A DNA stretch of 14,575 nucleotides from JAGLTQ01 sp964605385 (GTDB taxonomy: Bacteria; Pseudomonadota; Gammaproteobacteria; UBA6429; Thiohalophilaceae): the NCBI GenBank assembly GCA_964605385.1, contig CAZSCK010000064.1, forward strand, positions 1 through 14,575, read 5' to 3'. Below the pieces are notes generated by a model. That model was given only the letters and a program-made list of their open reading frames with translations, did no database searches and was not told where the DNA came from. Made by a program: the position numbers and the translations under genes. Positions 13,604 through 14,575 of the stretch are shown here, piece after piece. The first letter of the stretch is position 1, and every line of letters begins with the position of its first letter.

Positions 13604-13637
13604 TTGACATAGGCACTGTACCGTCTAATGTTACATT
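13604..13637 (+). promoter_or_regulatory. putative higBA promoter and HigA operator
   Basis: A perfect –35 TTGACA (13604–13609) is followed after 16 bp by TAATGT (13626–13631). The 11-bp palindrome AATGT-T-ACATT (13627–13637) overlaps that –10 and abuts the higB start codon. Such placement is typical of autorepressed toxin–antitoxin operons, in which HigA blocks the promoter. Confidence 0.5.
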
Positions 13638-13866
13638 ATGATAAGAAGCTTCAAGGATCAGGGGCTAGAGAAGTGTTGGCGGGAAGGCCGATGCAGCAAA
13701 ATTACAGTATCGGGTATTGATGAAACTTGATTCAATGGATGCGGCAACCTGTATCGAGGATTTACGTAATCCTCCGGGAAATCGCTTACATACATTGCAA
13801 GGAAAAGATTTTGCAGGACTTTGGGCTATTTCCATTAATGGCCTCCAATTACTCCAGTATCACTGA
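13638..13866 (+). pseudogene. higB: higB toxin remnant (frameshift and internal deletion)
   Basis: HigB toxins are RelE-fold ribosome-dependent mRNA interferases of about 92 aa. The ATG at 13638 opens with MIRSFKDQGLEKCWREG, a typical HigB start, but that frame stops at 13728–13730 after 30 codons. The family sequence resumes in the +1 frame from 13690: DAAKLQYRVLMKLDS, then AATCIEDLRNPPGNRLHTL, then GLWAISING. This points to one extra base around 13686–13690. The end, INGLQLLQYH, lacks about 17 residues that normally hold the WRICFRF-type strands and the catalytic region. Even with the frame repaired the product would be only 75 aa. I take it as a dead toxin whose antitoxin gene survives 11 bp downstream. 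Confidence 0.82.
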
Positions 13867-13877
13867 GATAATGAACA

Positions 13878-14168
13878 ATGAATATTACAGAACGTTTTAG
13901 CCCTGGCGAAATTCTTAATGAAGAATTTATGCAGCCAGCAGGTTTAAATCAGGGCGCACTTGCAGAAAAAATGGCAGTACCACGCCGTCGGATTAATGAA
14001 ATTGTTCGAGGTCGACGTGCAGTAACGCCAGACACCGCAATTCGGTTATCTAAAGTTTTTAATGTAAGTCCAGAGTATTGGCTTAACTTGCAAATGAAAC
14101 TGGATTTATGGGAAACCATTCACGATGCAAAGAAGCAAAAAGAATATGAGAAATTAAGGGCGGCATAA
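13878..14168 (+). CDS. higA: HigA-family antitoxin, XRE-type HTH (partner of broken higB)
   Basis: The 96-aa product belongs to the HigA addiction-module antidote family. FSPGEILNEEFMQPAGLNQ (7–25) is the hallmark opening, followed by the helix-turn-helix ALAEKMAVPRRRINEIVRGRR (27–47) and TPDTAIRLSKVFNVSPEYWLNLQ (50–72). In the family it binds and silences HigB and represses the operon; here it probably keeps only DNA binding, since higB is decayed. The ATG at 13878 is 11 bp past the higB stop. The stop overlaps the next ATG by one base (TAATG), so the downstream regulator is probably co-translated. Confidence 0.93.
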   Translation: MNITERFSPGEILNEEFMQPAGLNQGALAEKMAVPRRRINEIVRGRRAVTPDTAIRLSKVFNVSPEYWLNLQMKLDLWETIHDAKKQKEYEKLRAA

Positions 14169-14575
14169 TGAATGGGCTATATGGAGTAATACGCCAAGCA
14201 ACCGTTTTACAAAGTGTAGCTACCTTTGCTCAAGAAGCAGAAGCCTTCACGCAGATTGAAAACGATGAAGCATATCAAGGTGCCTTAGCAGTAGTCAGCA
14301 ATTTAATGGAAACTGCTGAAGATGATTCCAACTCACCATTAAACTGGGCTATTGAAGGTTTTGCAAAAGCTATTGCAAATTATGAAAGTCAGCTTTCAGA
14401 AGTACAAGCATTTGAAGCAGAAGTAGCAAGCACACCCGCCGACATAAGAATGTTACGTTTATTGATGGATCAACATGAACTTAAAGGAACAGACTTCCCA
14501 GAAATTGGAGATAAAGCATTAATTTCAAAAATTCTTAATGGAAGTCGTAGTTTGACTAAAGATCATATTACAAAA
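14168..14575 (+). CDS. COG5499-type HigA/YgjM-like antitoxin regulator, partial (C-terminus beyond right edge)
   Basis: The first 136 codons are visible and the frame is open to the window edge. The protein has a mostly acidic, helical N-terminal part and then LRLLMDQHELKGTDFPEIG (from about residue 99) and ISKILNGSRSLTKDHI. This matches the pattern I recall from E. coli HigA (YgjM), in which LMDQYGLTLSDLPEIG and the SRVLSGKRKLT recognition helix occur. In E. coli this family is encoded right after the HigB (YgjN) toxin, but here the upstream neighbour is a HigA of a different family. The ATG overlaps the stop of that gene by one base. It may be a second antitoxin or a transcription factor acting with HigA. 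No matching toxin is visible. Confidence 0.85.
   Translation, partial: MNGLYGVIRQATVLQSVATFAQEAEAFTQIENDEAYQGALAVVSNLMETAEDDSNSPLNWAIEGFAKAIANYESQLSEVQAFEAEVASTPADIRMLRLLMDQHELKGTDFPEIGDKALISKILNGSRSLTKDHITK

Noticed and set aside
13638..13866. Programmed ribosomal frameshift producing full HigB
   Set aside because: No slippery heptamer is visible at the frame change, and the end of the protein is also missing conserved residues. Decay is the simpler reading.

Overview
The window looks like a chromosomal segment of an AT-leaning gammaproteobacterium. The evidence is the lipid A/Kdo genes (an HX4E-type LpxL and WaaA), the TolC–rhodanese–Pcm block, the TPP-riboswitch-controlled ThiC and the HigBA-type toxin–antitoxin genes. 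I cannot name the genus. A run of exactly 100 Ns flanked by an exact 55-bp duplication shows that this is a draft short-read assembly, possibly a metagenome bin.

Layout. (1) Positions 1–5478, minus strand: an envelope block transcribed right to left. It runs pcm (protein-L-isoaspartate methyltransferase), terminator, single-domain rhodanese, tolC, isochorismatase-like hydrolase, lpxL-type acyltransferase, waaA (Kdo transferase), then a SAM methyltransferase cut by the left edge. Gaps between the last six genes are about 2–22 bp, so this is very probably one operon making the outer leaflet and an outer-membrane export channel. (2) Positions 5678–8915, plus strand: a metal (probably zinc) uptake operon. 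It encodes a small secreted Cys/His protein, an outer-membrane beta-barrel, a ZnuA-like binding protein and a ZnuB-like permease. No ATPase gene is present. It ends at a strong bidirectional terminator shared with (3), an exported double-rhodanese protein at 8973–9776 on the minus strand.

(4) Positions 9984–12279: a TPP riboswitch followed by thiC. The P3 arm of the riboswitch carries a copy of a dispersed palindromic repeat. The thiC frame looks broken by the N gap, but collapsing the 55-bp duplicate restores one continuous 629-codon gene, so the gap is almost certainly artificial. (5) Positions 12280–14575: an accessory strip with two more copies of the repeat. It holds a nucleotidyltransferase gene overlapping a 56-codon partner gene, a possible small RNA, a lone XRE regulator, a decayed higB toxin with an intact higA, and the start of a second antitoxin-type regulator (COG5499 HigA family) cut by the right edge. 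No integrase or transposase is visible.

The observations most worth a second look are the repeat lodged inside the riboswitch, the nucleotidyltransferase plus 56-residue partner, the antitoxin-rich region that has lost its toxin, the ATPase-less zinc operon, and the assembly artefact in thiC. None of these proves a new system from sequence alone.
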